This document shows positions 1 through 8,650 of a stretch of 64,000 nucleotides of DNA, piece after piece (position 1 is the first letter of the stretch; the number at the start of each line of letters is the position of its first letter). Made by a program: the position numbers and the translations under genes. Source of the DNA: DASYLJ01 sp964404165 (GTDB taxonomy: Bacteria > Desulfobacterota > Binatia > DP-6); contig CAYOIZ010000019.1 in the NCBI GenBank assembly GCA_964404165.1, positions 1 through 64,000 of the forward strand, read 5' to 3'. The notes below the pieces were generated by a model, which worked only from the letters and a program-made list of their open reading frames with translations, did no database searches and was not told where the DNA came from.

Positions 1-811
1 GCAGCAGGGCCGCCGCGGCGGCGCTGCCGGCCCGACCACCGAGACGGGCCGCGGCGCGACGCCCGCGCTCCTCGCCGTGGAGACGCACGAGGAAGGCATC
101 GTCGGGCTCGCCGGCGAGCGGGGCCACCTGCGTTCGGACGTGCGTCGTGAGCTCGGCGGCGAGGCGGTTCCGCGCCCCGGGATCGAGCGTGTTGCGACGG
201 TCGGCATAGGCTTCGAGCGCCGTGAACGCGGCGTCGTCGAGGCGGGGACTGGCGCTCACCGGTGCCGCGTCCGCGATGGCGGGGAACGCTGCCGGCAGCT
301 CGCGCACGACGACGGTGTTGGCGGCGAGATCGCCGAGACGCTGCGACTGGCGGGTGAGCAGCATGAAGAAGCCGCCGACCAGCCCGCCCGCCTGGATGTC
401 GACGGCACGCAGGAGATTGCGGATGGCGGCCGCCTCGATGGTGAGCGGGTAGCCGCCGTCCATGACGGTGCGGATGCCGAGCAGCTGCTTGCCGACGGTC
501 TGTCCGTCGCGGAACGCCTCGCACCAGAAGAAGTAGCCCCAGGTGACCGTGAAGATCCACAGCACGATCGCGGCGGCCATCCGTCCCGGCGTGAAGACGG
601 CGGCGAGGAACGGCAGCACCGGATCGAACCACATCACGCCGACGGCGAGCGCCACGCCGGCCGTGAGCACCGTCGTGGCGATGATGCCGTCGACCATCAG
701 CGCCGCGAAGCGGGAGCCGAGGCCGGCGAGCGGATAGGCGATGGCGACGTGCTCGGGGGTTTCCACCTCCATGCGGAGGTCGGCGAGGACGTCGGCGGGC
801 GGTGCGTGCAT
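1..811 (-). CDS. RDD family membrane protein (partial, runs off left edge)
   Basis: An open frame on the minus strand starts at an ATG at 811 (alternative ATG at 772) and leaves the window at its left edge, so the C-terminus is missing. About 270 residues are visible. After PEHVAIAYPLAGLGSR comes a membrane segment around MVDGIIATTVLTAG, then AAIVLWIFTVTWGYFFW, then the conserved QTVGKQLLGIRTV stretch and a third hydrophobic segment. This spacing is typical of RDD proteins, small membrane proteins of mostly unknown role, some linked to transport. The region after about residue 180 is soluble and Arg/Ala-rich. The start is uncertain because neither ATG has a strong ribosome-binding site. Confidence 0.8.
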   Translation of the reverse strand, partial: MHAPPADVLADLRMEVETPEHVAIAYPLAGLGSRFAALMVDGIIATTVLTAGVALAVGVMWFDPVLPFLAAVFTPGRMAAAIVLWIFTVTWGYFFWCEAFRDGQTVGKQLLGIRTVMDGGYPLTIEAAAIRNLLRAVDIQAGGLVGGFFMLLTRQSQRLGDLAANTVVVRELPAAFPAIADAAPVSASPRLDDAAFTALEAYADRRNTLDPGARNRLAAELTTHVRTQVAPLAGEPDDAFLVRLHGEERGRRAAARLGGRAGSAAAAALL

Positions 812-978
812 GCGGCGGGGTCATTGTGGCCGGTGGGGCGCGAGGTTGCGAGGGGCGACGGCCTCGCGTCCGGCCGTCTGCCGTGCGAGATGGAGCCCAT
901 GCCGGGCCTCGACCTCATCGCCGGGTGCCTCGACGACGTCCCCGACGAGGTGCTGGCGTAGCTCCGAACGCGCGACCG

Positions 979-1815
979 ATGGACGCGCCGAAGTCACTGG
1001 CCGTTCGTCTCGAGCTCCTGCGGCTGGCGATCCGCAATCGTCTGACGCGTCGTCCGGCGGTGGACGTCACGAGCGACGTCGTCGTCACCATGACGACCCA
1101 TCGCGCGCGCGTGCCGTCCGTGTATCTGGCGCTGGAGTCGATCGCCCGCGGCCGCGTGCGGCCGGGGCGGCTGCTGCTCTGGATCGACGACCCGCAGATC
1201 CTCGCGGCCACGCCGCGCACCTGGCGGCGTCTCGAGCGCCGCGGCGTCGAGATCCTCGCGGCCGAACGCCACGGCGTGCACACCAAGTGGTTCCCCTACG
1301 TCGGCTCCGTCGCCCGCCACGGGCGGCCGCTCGTCACGGCGGACGACGACATGATCTATCCCGAGGGCTGGCTCGCCGGCCTCGTGACCGCCCACGCCGA
1401 GCACCCGGACGAGATCGTCTGCTACCGGGCCCACCGCATCCGCTTCGACGGCGACGTCATGGCGAGCTACCCGACGTGGAGCCCGTGTCGCGACCAGCTG
1501 CCGACGCTGGCGAATTTCGGCACCTCCGTCTCGGGGCAGCTGTTCCCGCCGCGATTCCTCGAGTACGTGGCGCGCGCCGGTACGTCCTTCCGCGACGTCT
1601 GTCCCAAGAGCGACGACATCTGGCTGCATGCGTGCGCGGTGCGGCTGGGGATGCCGGTACGACAGATCGTGCCGGAGCCGATCCACTTCGAATTCATCCC
1701 GCGGACGCAGGCCGTGGCGCTCCACCTGACGAACTTCTCGCGCGACAACGACGTGCAGCTCGCCGCGACGTACACGGCGGAGGACGTCGCGAAGATCCGG
1801 GCGTCGGTGCCGTGA
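979..1815 (+). CDS. Glycosyltransferase-like protein, GT-A fold suspected
   Basis: The protein has 278 residues from the ATG at 979; longer upstream starts overlap the divergent RDD gene and look non-coding. An early TMTTHRARVPSVYLALES stretch resembles the nucleotide-binding start of GT-A transferases, and VTADDDMIYPEGWLAGL carries the run of acidic residues that holds the metal and sugar nucleotide in that fold. Later CPKSDDIWLHACAVRLGM resembles acceptor-site motifs of bacterial glycosyl- or mannosyltransferases. There is no signal peptide or membrane helix, so it is probably cytosolic, acting on a polysaccharide or lipid-linked sugar. The acceptor cannot be read from the sequence. Confidence 0.7.
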   Translation: MDAPKSLAVRLELLRLAIRNRLTRRPAVDVTSDVVVTMTTHRARVPSVYLALESIARGRVRPGRLLLWIDDPQILAATPRTWRRLERRGVEILAAERHGVHTKWFPYVGSVARHGRPLVTADDDMIYPEGWLAGLVTAHAEHPDEIVCYRAHRIRFDGDVMASYPTWSPCRDQLPTLANFGTSVSGQLFPPRFLEYVARAGTSFRDVCPKSDDIWLHACAVRLGMPVRQIVPEPIHFEFIPRTQAVALHLTNFSRDNDVQLAATYTAEDVAKIRASVP

Positions 1816-1883
1816 CGCAGGCGGACGGGATGCTTCGCCACCGTGTCGGGGTGCGTCGCGGGCCCTGACGTCGGCCCGCGAAC

Positions 1884-1922
1884 GCTGGTGGTAGCCCGGC
1901 GTGCAGCCGGACTACCACCAGC
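1884..1922. terminator. Strong stem-loop between convergent genes
   Basis: Left arm 1884-1900 and right arm 1906-1922 are complementary over 17 bases with a single G-T type mismatch, around the five-base loop GTGCA. It lies between the plus-strand glycosyltransferase stop and the minus-strand small gene stop. This is the right place for a bidirectional transcription terminator, although there is no T-run. Confidence 0.6.
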
Positions 1923-1950
1923 CGCGCTTCCGCGCATGACTCCCCCCCGG

Positions 1951-2025
1951 CTACAGGCGACCCGTGAGCAGCAGAATCACGAGAACGAGGACGACGATGC
2001 CACCGAATCCATAACCGTAGTACAT
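1951..2025 (-). CDS. Tiny hydrophobic membrane peptide (24 residues)
   Basis: On the minus strand an ATG at 2025 is preceded by GGAGG at good spacing (2031-2035 on the plus strand reads CCTCC). It opens a 24-codon frame ending TAG at 1951. The product begins MYYGYGFGGIVVLVLVILLL and ends TGRL. One hydrophobic helix led by a Tyr/Gly cap matches the pattern of tiny DUF3309-like membrane proteins that many Proteobacteria encode as 40-60-residue genes. The function of such peptides is unknown. The strong ribosome-binding site and typical composition support a real gene despite its size. Confidence 0.6.
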   Translation of the reverse strand: MYYGYGFGGIVVLVLVILLLTGRL

Positions 2026-2138
2026 GAGTGCCTCCTACGGCTGGTGAGCAACCAGCGTGCCGAGCTAGCCGCCTTGATCTTGCACGGCAAATGTATTCAG
2101 GCGCCGGTGTCGCACGTAGGCTTTACAAACCGCGCTGC

Positions 2139-4598
2139 TCAGTCCAGCCCCTCGCGACACCCGACACAGTCGGGAGCGCTCGATGCAGCGCGTGGGCCGA
2201 GACGCCGGTGTGCCGCACCGCGCAACCGCCCGCGCGTGGCGCGTGCCAGGTCGAGCAGAGCGCTCCCCGCCATGCCGAGCTGTCCGCGTCGCGCCGCCGC
2301 CTCGACGAGTTTCGTCAGCCGCAGCACCGAGCGGCGCACGGCACGGACCGCGTCCGCATCGTTCCCCACCTGCGCCGCGGCCACGACGCCGCCGAGCGCG
2401 GGGACCTGCGCCAACACCTGGCGCGCGAGCGCCCCGCCGTCGGGCGACACGCCCTCGACCACGTCCGTCATCGCCGCCGCACCGGCTGCGACGGCGTCGA
2501 GGCCGTCGAGCGTCGTGTGGTCGCAGCCCGCGCCGGCGTCACAGCCATCGTCGGTGAACGGATCGGCATCGTCGCACGAGAGCGCCTGCGCGGGACAGTC
2601 ACCCGGCAGCGTCCCGATGAACTGCCCGAAGCCGACGGGCGTGCCGTCGAGCACGCGCTCGTCGATGGTCGCCGTCTCGTCGACGATCGCGACCGCGGCG
2701 CCGTTGCTGCTCGCCACCCACACCTCGTCGCTCGCCAGGTCGGTGGCGACGCCGAGCGGCATGTGCGGCACCGGCCGCTTCGCGATCACCCGGTCGGTCG
2801 ACGCGTCGAGCACGGCCACGACGTCGTCCCCGGCACAGGTGACGAAGGCGCGCGTGCCATCGGGCGTGAAGGCGACGCCGAGCGGCCGGCGGCCGACGCG
2901 CACCGTTGCCGTGACGCTGTTGCTGACGGTGCCGATCACCGTCACCTGGCTGGCGCCGTAGTCGGTGACGTAGAGCTTCGCCCCGCCGGGTGCGACGGCG
3001 AGGCCGAGCGGGAAGCCGCCGACGGCGACGGTGTCGATCACGCGCCCGCTCGTCGTGTCGACGACGGAGACGCTGCCCTCGCGATAGTTGCCGACGTAGA
3101 GACGCGTGCCGGCCGGATTGACGACCACCGCGGCCGGGCCGTCGCCGACGCGGATGCCGTCGACGACGGTGCTCGTCCGTGCGTCGATGACGGCCACGGC
3201 GTCGTCGCCGTGCTCGGCCACGTACACCCGCGTCCCGTCCGGATGGACGGCGATGCCGAGCGGCTCGCGACCGATCGGGACGGTGACGGCGACGGCGGGC
3301 CCCAGCGGGTCGATCGCGGAGACGGAGTCGCCGCCGCGATTCGTCACCCAGACGCGCGTCCCGTCGGGCTGCCACGCCACGCCCCAGGGATGACGACCGA
3401 CGGCGATCGTGCCCTGCGTCTCGTGGCTCGCGACGTCGATCAGCGCGACGGCGTCGGCGCGGTAGAGCGACATGGCGGCGAGCGACCGCCCCGTGGGACG
3501 GCACTGCGCCGCCGCCGCCGGCGCGCACCGACCGCCCACGCACGCCTCGACGCCGTTGCAGACGTCGGCGTCGTCGCACTCGGGGGCGGCGTCGCAGAGG
3601 GCGGGCAGCGTCGTCGTGGTCGTGGTGGTGCTCGTGCTGCTCGTCGTGGTGGTGCTCGACGTCGACGACGTCGAGGTGGTCGAGGTGGTGGTGATCGTCG
3701 TCGAGGTGGTCGAGGTCGTGGACGGCGGAGCGACGAAGCCGCGCACGGCGACGACGTGGTTGCCGCCGCCGAAGGTCGAGAACAGGAAGTCGCCGGTCAG
3801 CGGGTCGATGACGGCACCTTCGGCGCCGCTCAGGCCGTCGACGAAGACGGTGCGGGTGTCGGGCTTCGGGTCGCCGTTGGCGTCGACCTCGAAGGCCGTG
3901 ACCTTGCCTGCCTGGTACTCGCTGACCAGCATGCTCGGCTTCGGGAACAACGGGGATCCCTGCGGCACGTAGATGAAGCCCTCGGGGCCGCCCTGGGTGG
4001 TCACCGAGTACGTCGCCGCGGTGACGTCCCAGGTGCCGGCGTCGTCGGCGGCGAGCGTCAGCGTGTACCAACGGTACGCGTTGTAGCTGACGAGCTTGGT
4101 CTGGCCGGCGCCCGGGAAACCGTCCGGGACGAAGTTGATGGCGCCCACCGAGGTGACGACCCCGAGCGGGCCCAGGTCGATCGTCTTGTTCACCACCGTG
4201 CTGCCCGCGCGGAGCTGGGCGAGCTTGTTGATCGGGTACTGCGTCAGGAAGAGCACGCCGCCCGGGCCGTAGGCGACGCCGCCGTCGTTGTACGTCCCCT
4301 CCGCGAAGGGCGCCGCCGTGCCCGCGAATCCCGTGATGTGCTGGTTGCCGTCGCGCACGGCGGTGAGGGTGTAGAGCGCGCCGGACGATCCGTTGGCCGC
4401 GCCGCCGATGACGATGGTGTTGGGGTCGCCGGGAAGGAAGGTGAGGCCGCCGAGCGGGCCCGGCACACCCACCGGCGAGCCGAGGTCGGCCACGGTGTAG
4501 CTGTCGGCATAGGGTGCCTGCAGCACCTGGGCGGTCACCGGCGCGCTCGAGAGCACACCGAGGAGGATGGCGACCGCGAGGAATCGGGTGGGGGGCAT
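2139..4598 (-). CDS. Secreted two-part beta-propeller protein with Thr/Ser linker and YVTN repeats
   Basis: The protein has 819 residues from the ATG at 4598, chosen because it opens a clean signal peptide (MPPTRFLAVAILLGVLSS, cleavage near AQVL). Residues to about 285 form a first propeller-like domain rich in GG and PxG turns. A Thr/Ser-only linker follows (about 290-332), then a Cys-rich stretch (CDDADVCNGVEACVGGRC). From about 383 to 646 come repeated YVTN-type blades such as VWVTNRGGDSVSAID and LYVGNYREGSVSVVD. A second Cys cluster and an Arg/Ala-rich tail close it. It is probably exported and surface-associated. Propellers of this type bind or scaffold; no catalytic residues are evident. 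Confidence 0.8.
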   Translation of the reverse strand: MPPTRFLAVAILLGVLSSAPVTAQVLQAPYADSYTVADLGSPVGVPGPLGGLTFLPGDPNTIVIGGAANGSSGALYTLTAVRDGNQHITGFAGTAAPFAEGTYNDGGVAYGPGGVLFLTQYPINKLAQLRAGSTVVNKTIDLGPLGVVTSVGAINFVPDGFPGAGQTKLVSYNAYRWYTLTLAADDAGTWDVTAATYSVTTQGGPEGFIYVPQGSPLFPKPSMLVSEYQAGKVTAFEVDANGDPKPDTRTVFVDGLSGAEGAVIDPLTGDFLFSTFGGGNHVVAVRGFVAPPSTTSTTSTTITTTSTTSTSSTSSTTTTSSTSTTTTTTTLPALCDAAPECDDADVCNGVEACVGGRCAPAAAAQCRPTGRSLAAMSLYRADAVALIDVASHETQGTIAVGRHPWGVAWQPDGTRVWVTNRGGDSVSAIDPLGPAVAVTVPIGREPLGIAVHPDGTRVYVAEHGDDAVAVIDARTSTVVDGIRVGDGPAAVVVNPAGTRLYVGNYREGSVSVVDTTSGRVIDTVAVGGFPLGLAVAPGGAKLYVTDYGASQVTVIGTVSNSVTATVRVGRRPLGVAFTPDGTRAFVTCAGDDVVAVLDASTDRVIAKRPVPHMPLGVATDLASDEVWVASSNGAAVAIVDETATIDERVLDGTPVGFGQFIGTLPGDCPAQALSCDDADPFTDDGCDAGAGCDHTTLDGLDAVAAGAAAMTDVVEGVSPDGGALARQVLAQVPALGGVVAAAQVGNDADAVRAVRRSVLRLTKLVEAAARRGQLGMAGSALLDLARATRGRLRGAAHRRLGPRAASSAPDCVGCREGLD

Positions 4599-4779
4599 GT
4601 GGTCTGTGCTCCAAGCCGACCCGCCGACGCCCCACCCCGACGCGCCCTCGGCTCGACGCGCGATCGTTACTGCACATGCCCTCACCCAAGCAAGCGTTTT
4701 TTCTGTCCGTCGAACGGCGTACGGCGGGCCCTGTGGCGAGTGTTGATTCCCGCCGGACGCCGGCCTACGGTCGCGCGCC

Positions 4780-5517
4780 ATGACGGTGGGGACAGCGGAG
4801 CGGCTGCGGCTTCTGTACGATCTGAGTCGCCGGCTGGCGACGTTCAACGAGCTGGACGACGTCCTCCGTCATGCCACCGGCGGGCTGCGCGAGCTGTTCG
4901 AGGCCGAGGGGAGCGCGGTCCTGATCCTCGATCCGGAGACGCGCGAGCTGCGCTTCCCGATCGCGAGCCAACGCGAGGGCAGCGAGGCCACCGTCGCCGA
5001 GCTCGCGGAGGTGCGCTTCCCGGCGGGGCAGGGGGTGGCCGGCTGGGTGCTCGAGCACGGCGAGGCGGTCGCGGTCGACGACGTCGCCAACGATCCGCGC
5101 TTCTACCGGGGCGTCGACAAGGCGACGGGTGCCACGACCCGCACGCTGCTCGCGGCGCCGATGCGTACCGAGGGACCGAGCATCGGCGTCATCGAGGTGA
5201 TGAATCCGGCCCCCGGTCGCTCCGGACCCGACGACGTCGAGTTCCTCGACGCGGTCGCGAGCGACATCGCGGTCGCCTACGCCAAGGCCGAGCTGCACGA
5301 CCGGCTGCGAGAGGAGGCGGCGACGCTGCGCCGTCTCGTGCGGTTGACCGGCAGCGTGCTGATCGGGGCGGGCGTGCTGGTCGCGGGCCTCTCCGCGTTC
5401 GCGGTGCTGGCGCGGGCGCTGCCGATCGGTGCCGTGCTCACGCAGCCGGGGCTGGTCGCCGGTGTGGTGGGCGTCGTCGCCGGCGTGGCGGTGCTGCGTA
5501 CGGTGCGCACGACGTAA
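4780..5517 (+). CDS. GAF-domain protein with C-terminal membrane anchor
   Basis: This 245-residue protein has an N-terminal helix (ERLRLLYDLSRRLATFNELD) leading into a GAF domain at about 25-165, with PAGQGVAGWVLEHGEAV and TLLAAPMRTEGPSIGVIEV as typical core strands. A short coiled coil follows (AELHDRLREEAATLRRL). Two hydrophobic segments then run from about 188 to 240, ending VLRTVRTT. No output domain such as a kinase or GGDEF is attached, so it probably senses a small ligand or redox state at the membrane for a separate partner. The gene faces cti convergently with only nine bases between the stops. Confidence 0.8.
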   Translation: MTVGTAERLRLLYDLSRRLATFNELDDVLRHATGGLRELFEAEGSAVLILDPETRELRFPIASQREGSEATVAELAEVRFPAGQGVAGWVLEHGEAVAVDDVANDPRFYRGVDKATGATTRTLLAAPMRTEGPSIGVIEVMNPAPGRSGPDDVEFLDAVASDIAVAYAKAELHDRLREEAATLRRLVRLTGSVLIGAGVLVAGLSAFAVLARALPIGAVLTQPGLVAGVVGVVAGVAVLRTVRTT

Positions 5518-5526
5518 CGGTCAGCG

Positions 5527-7911
5527 CTAGAGGTTGCCGAAGCGGTCGAGGTCGAACAGCCCGAACTCGATCGGCTCCTGGCGTCGGAAGTCGGCGTGGA
5601 TCCAGTCGATCGTGCGCCACATCGCCGGGCTGGTGCGGCGCACGCCCCAGCGCGTCACCAGCTGCTCCATCGTCGCGGCGTCGGTGACCGCGGCGAGTGC
5701 CGTGGTGAAGGCGTCGATCTCGGCGACGTCGACGTCGAACAGGAAGTTCGGGTAGCTGCCGACGTAGCCACGCGCCACCGTCAGCGTGTCGTCGGCGGGC
5801 ACGAGCCGCTTCGCCTCGTCGAACATGTAGGCGACGTTGGTGTGCGCCCGATTGTGCAGCAGCGTGTACGTGGCGCCGTCGCCGGCCGATCGCACACGCA
5901 GGAACGACACCTCCGGGAGCTGGGCGACCCATGGCCCGCGCACGCCCGTCAGCGGCTGCAGCGCGCGCTCGGCGCTGCGCTCGAGCGGCGAGGCGCCGGG
6001 ACGATCGCACGGCGGCGCCGCACAGCGGTTCAGGAGGTCGGGCGGTCCCGATACGGCGGGCGTGCGCGCCACGATCATGTCGAGGAGCTGCCGTTGCACG
6101 TCGGGCGACGTGAACGGGATCTGCGTGCCGTGCGACAGGGAATGCATCCTGTCGACGAGGAGGTAGTCGAGCGAGTGCGTCGCGCCGACGTACCACGAGG
6201 CGCGGATCGCGTCGCGACGGTCGGCGGGCAGAAAGGCCAGGAACAGGTTCTCCGCCTGCATGCGCAGGTGGTCCATGTAGAGGCGCGTCGCCGCCTGGTG
6301 CGCCAGGTTGCCGAAGACGTCGTAGCCGGCGACGAGGTCGTAGTAGATGCGCTCGAACAGCGGGTAGTCGAGCACCCACGCCGTCTTCGGCGTGTCGCCG
6401 AGGAAGCCGCGCACGACGCTGGCGCTGTCGAAGTGACGGAAGATGGTGAGCTGCGCGTTGGGGTTGTCGCCGTCGCCGTTCCAGATGGCGTCGAGCGTGG
6501 GACCGCGGTGCTCGGGGTCGAGGGCGTCGTAGTACTGCTCGCGGACGTCGAGATAGCGCCGCTGATCGATGCCGTACTGGACGAAGAACTCGCCGGGGGC
6601 GAGGCTGCTCAGGTGCTCCGCGGGCAGGGCGAGCAGGCCCTTGGTCCGCTCGAGGAAGGTGGGATCGACGACCGACATGTCGTGATCGGGGTCGAGGAAG
6701 GCGGCGAAGAAGTGGTCCTCGATGACGTCGACGGCCACCTGTCCGCGGCACACCGGGCCGCGGATGAACGTCATGACGAAGTACTGCGCGTCGTCGAGCA
6801 TGTACTGGTAGCGCGAGCGCGCCGGGATCTGGTCGAAGGTGACGAAGGGGTTCGACGCCTCCTCGGGCGCGTAGCTCGGGAGCCGCGTCGCCTTCCACCG
6901 CGTGTCGACGAAGAGCGCCGTCAGGCGGCGCAGCTTCGCGTCGTCGAGCGGGTAGGTGATGTGGGTCTTGTGGACGATGGTCTCGTCGAGCGGACGCAGG
7001 CGGTACCAGAAGCGATCCACGCCGGGCGGATCGTACGGGCGGCGCGTGGCGATCTCGTCGATCGGCGTACCGGGCGGGGTCGTCGAGCGCACGACGCGGA
7101 AGAACGGGCTCGACGGCACGTCGGCGAAGTAGAGGTGGGCCACGAACCAGTGCTCGTAGAGGTAGCGGCCGGTGATGCGCTGCTCGAGCGTGGTGCCGTT
7201 CAGGAAGCGCTCCCAGCGCGCGACCTCCGTGGCGACGGCCGTCGAGAGCGGCGGCGGCGCGGGGGGCGGCGGCGCGCCCTGCGCGATCCACGCCACCAGC
7301 GTGGCGTACTCGGCGTCGGCGAGCGGGGCCATGCCGTACGGCATGCCGCCCTGGCGGTGCGCGCGGGCGTAGGTGCCGAACTCGTCAGAGGTGGGGCAGG
7401 ACAGGGCGCGGTTGATGTCGAGCCCGACCGCGTCGGGCAGGCGGGAGTCCGGTGCGAACGCCTGCGCGCGCCCGAGGGCCAGCATCATGTACAGCAGCGA
7501 CGGCGCGCCGGTCCCGGTCACCGTGAAGAAGCCGCGCTGGCGCCACGCGGCTGGGCCGTGCGCGTCGACGAAGAGGCGCGTCGGTGCCGCCGCGTGGAGG
7601 CGTCCGCCGTCGTAGACGACCGCCTTGCTCGCGCCGCGCTCGAGGCCCTCGCCCGACGACAGCAGGAGCTGGCAGGGCGCGTCGTAGCAGCCGTGGCAGA
7701 CGACGCAGCGCTGCTCGATGATCGGCTGCACGTCGCGATAGGTCACCGGTGTACCCGTGGCGGGCGGCATCGGCGGCAGGACGACGGGTGGGCCGAGCGG
7801 CGGGGGTGAGGAGCATGCCGTCGCCAGCAGCATCTGTGCGAGCGCGAGGACCAGGCGCCGCCTCGAAGGGGCCGTGTACGTCACGGCGGGGTTCCCTAGC
7901 ACCCACTTCAT
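5527..7911 (-). CDS. cti: Fatty acid cis/trans isomerase
   Basis: The protein has 794 residues, close to the roughly 770 usual for Cti. The N-terminus is lipoprotein-like, with MLLATACSS placing the lipobox Cys at 33. A c-type haem site CVVCH follows (Cys69, Cys72, His73) in the QPIIEQRCVVCHGCYDAPCQ stretch typical of the family. Cti is a periplasmic haem enzyme that converts cis to trans unsaturated fatty acids in membrane phospholipids and so stiffens the membrane under solvent or heat stress. Further family-like blocks are HWFVAHLYF, PPGVDRFWYRLRPLDET and HKTHITYPLDD. Keeping it beside hydrocarbon-oxidation genes makes sense for a solvent-exposed organism. Confidence 0.92.
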   Translation of the reverse strand: MKWVLGNPAVTYTAPSRRRLVLALAQMLLATACSSPPPLGPPVVLPPMPPATGTPVTYRDVQPIIEQRCVVCHGCYDAPCQLLLSSGEGLERGASKAVVYDGGRLHAAAPTRLFVDAHGPAAWRQRGFFTVTGTGAPSLLYMMLALGRAQAFAPDSRLPDAVGLDINRALSCPTSDEFGTYARAHRQGGMPYGMAPLADAEYATLVAWIAQGAPPPPAPPPLSTAVATEVARWERFLNGTTLEQRITGRYLYEHWFVAHLYFADVPSSPFFRVVRSTTPPGTPIDEIATRRPYDPPGVDRFWYRLRPLDETIVHKTHITYPLDDAKLRRLTALFVDTRWKATRLPSYAPEEASNPFVTFDQIPARSRYQYMLDDAQYFVMTFIRGPVCRGQVAVDVIEDHFFAAFLDPDHDMSVVDPTFLERTKGLLALPAEHLSSLAPGEFFVQYGIDQRRYLDVREQYYDALDPEHRGPTLDAIWNGDGDNPNAQLTIFRHFDSASVVRGFLGDTPKTAWVLDYPLFERIYYDLVAGYDVFGNLAHQAATRLYMDHLRMQAENLFLAFLPADRRDAIRASWYVGATHSLDYLLVDRMHSLSHGTQIPFTSPDVQRQLLDMIVARTPAVSGPPDLLNRCAAPPCDRPGASPLERSAERALQPLTGVRGPWVAQLPEVSFLRVRSAGDGATYTLLHNRAHTNVAYMFDEAKRLVPADDTLTVARGYVGSYPNFLFDVDVAEIDAFTTALAAVTDAATMEQLVTRWGVRRTSPAMWRTIDWIHADFRRQEPIEFGLFDLDRFGNL

Positions 7912-7950
7912 CCGCGCGGTAGCGCCGCGGGTGACACCCGCGAGGCGCCG

Positions 7951-8571
7951 TCACGCGGACGCGGGTCGGGTGCCGCGAAGCCGCGCGACCTCCTGCTCGA
8001 GCTCGTCGATCCGGTGGACGAGGGGTGCCGTGGCGTCGCGCACCTCGTCGGCGGTGAAACGGGGCGTGATGTACTTGGGGCAGTTCCAGTCGAAGGCCGT
8101 CACCTCGATCACGACCACGCGCTCGACGAGCGCTCGCGTCGATGGGTCGGCGACGACCTGCTCGACCAGGGCCGGATTCGTGCCGGCGGGCTCGATGCGC
8201 GCGTGGCCGAGGATCTTGAGCCGTCGCTGGTTCGGGTAGTCCATCAGGATCAGCGCGACGCGATCGTCGGCGGTGAGGTTGCCGGTGCTGAGGAGCTGGT
8301 GATTGCCTTCGTAGTCGGCGAATCCGATCGTGGTCGGCCCCAGCACGCGCAGGAACCCGCGGCGCCCACCGCGGTGCTGGACGTAGGGCCAGCCCGACTC
8401 GGTGACCGACGCCATGTAGAAGCTGTCGCGTGCCGCGATGTAGTCGCGCTCGTGCGGGCCGAGGGGATCGGGTTCGGCGCCGCCGGACACCGGGCGGGCG
8501 CGTCCGTACGTCTGGTCCTGCGCCTTCAGGACGGCGGGGGTGGTGGCGAGCTGGAGGAACAGTCGCGACAT
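7951..8571 (-). CDS. Pyridoxamine 5'-phosphate oxidase-like flavin protein
   Basis: This 206-residue protein carries the split-barrel pattern of the PNPOx-like family: ARDSFYMASVTESGWPYVQHRGG, then FLRVLGPTTIGFADYEGN and DDRVALILMDYPNQRRLKI. The longer subfamily ends in a helix, here RIDELEQEVARLRGTR. Such proteins bind FMN or F420 as dimers and often reduce small substrates; the substrate here is unknown. It is transcribed away from the LysR gene across a 79-base gap with a palindrome, so it is the likely target of that regulator. Confidence 0.8.
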   Translation of the reverse strand: MSRLFLQLATTPAVLKAQDQTYGRARPVSGGAEPDPLGPHERDYIAARDSFYMASVTESGWPYVQHRGGRRGFLRVLGPTTIGFADYEGNHQLLSTGNLTADDRVALILMDYPNQRRLKILGHARIEPAGTNPALVEQVVADPSTRALVERVVVIEVTAFDWNCPKYITPRFTADEVRDATAPLVHRIDELEQEVARLRGTRPASA

Positions 8572-8629
8572 GCTCCCCTACTCGATCATTTCCCCAGAAG
8601 GCTCAATATCCAATTGACGTCGTTCTCTG

Positions 8630-8644
8630 TTGCGTCATACGCAA
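8630..8644. promoter_or_regulatory. Palindromic operator, LysR type
   Basis: The sequence TTGCGT CAT ACGCAA is a perfect 15-base palindrome in the intergenic gap between the PNPOx-like gene and the divergent LysR gene, ending seven bases before the LysR start. Dyads of this size in such gaps are the usual LysR recognition and autorepression sites. Confidence 0.6.
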
Positions 8645-8650
8645 TGAACC

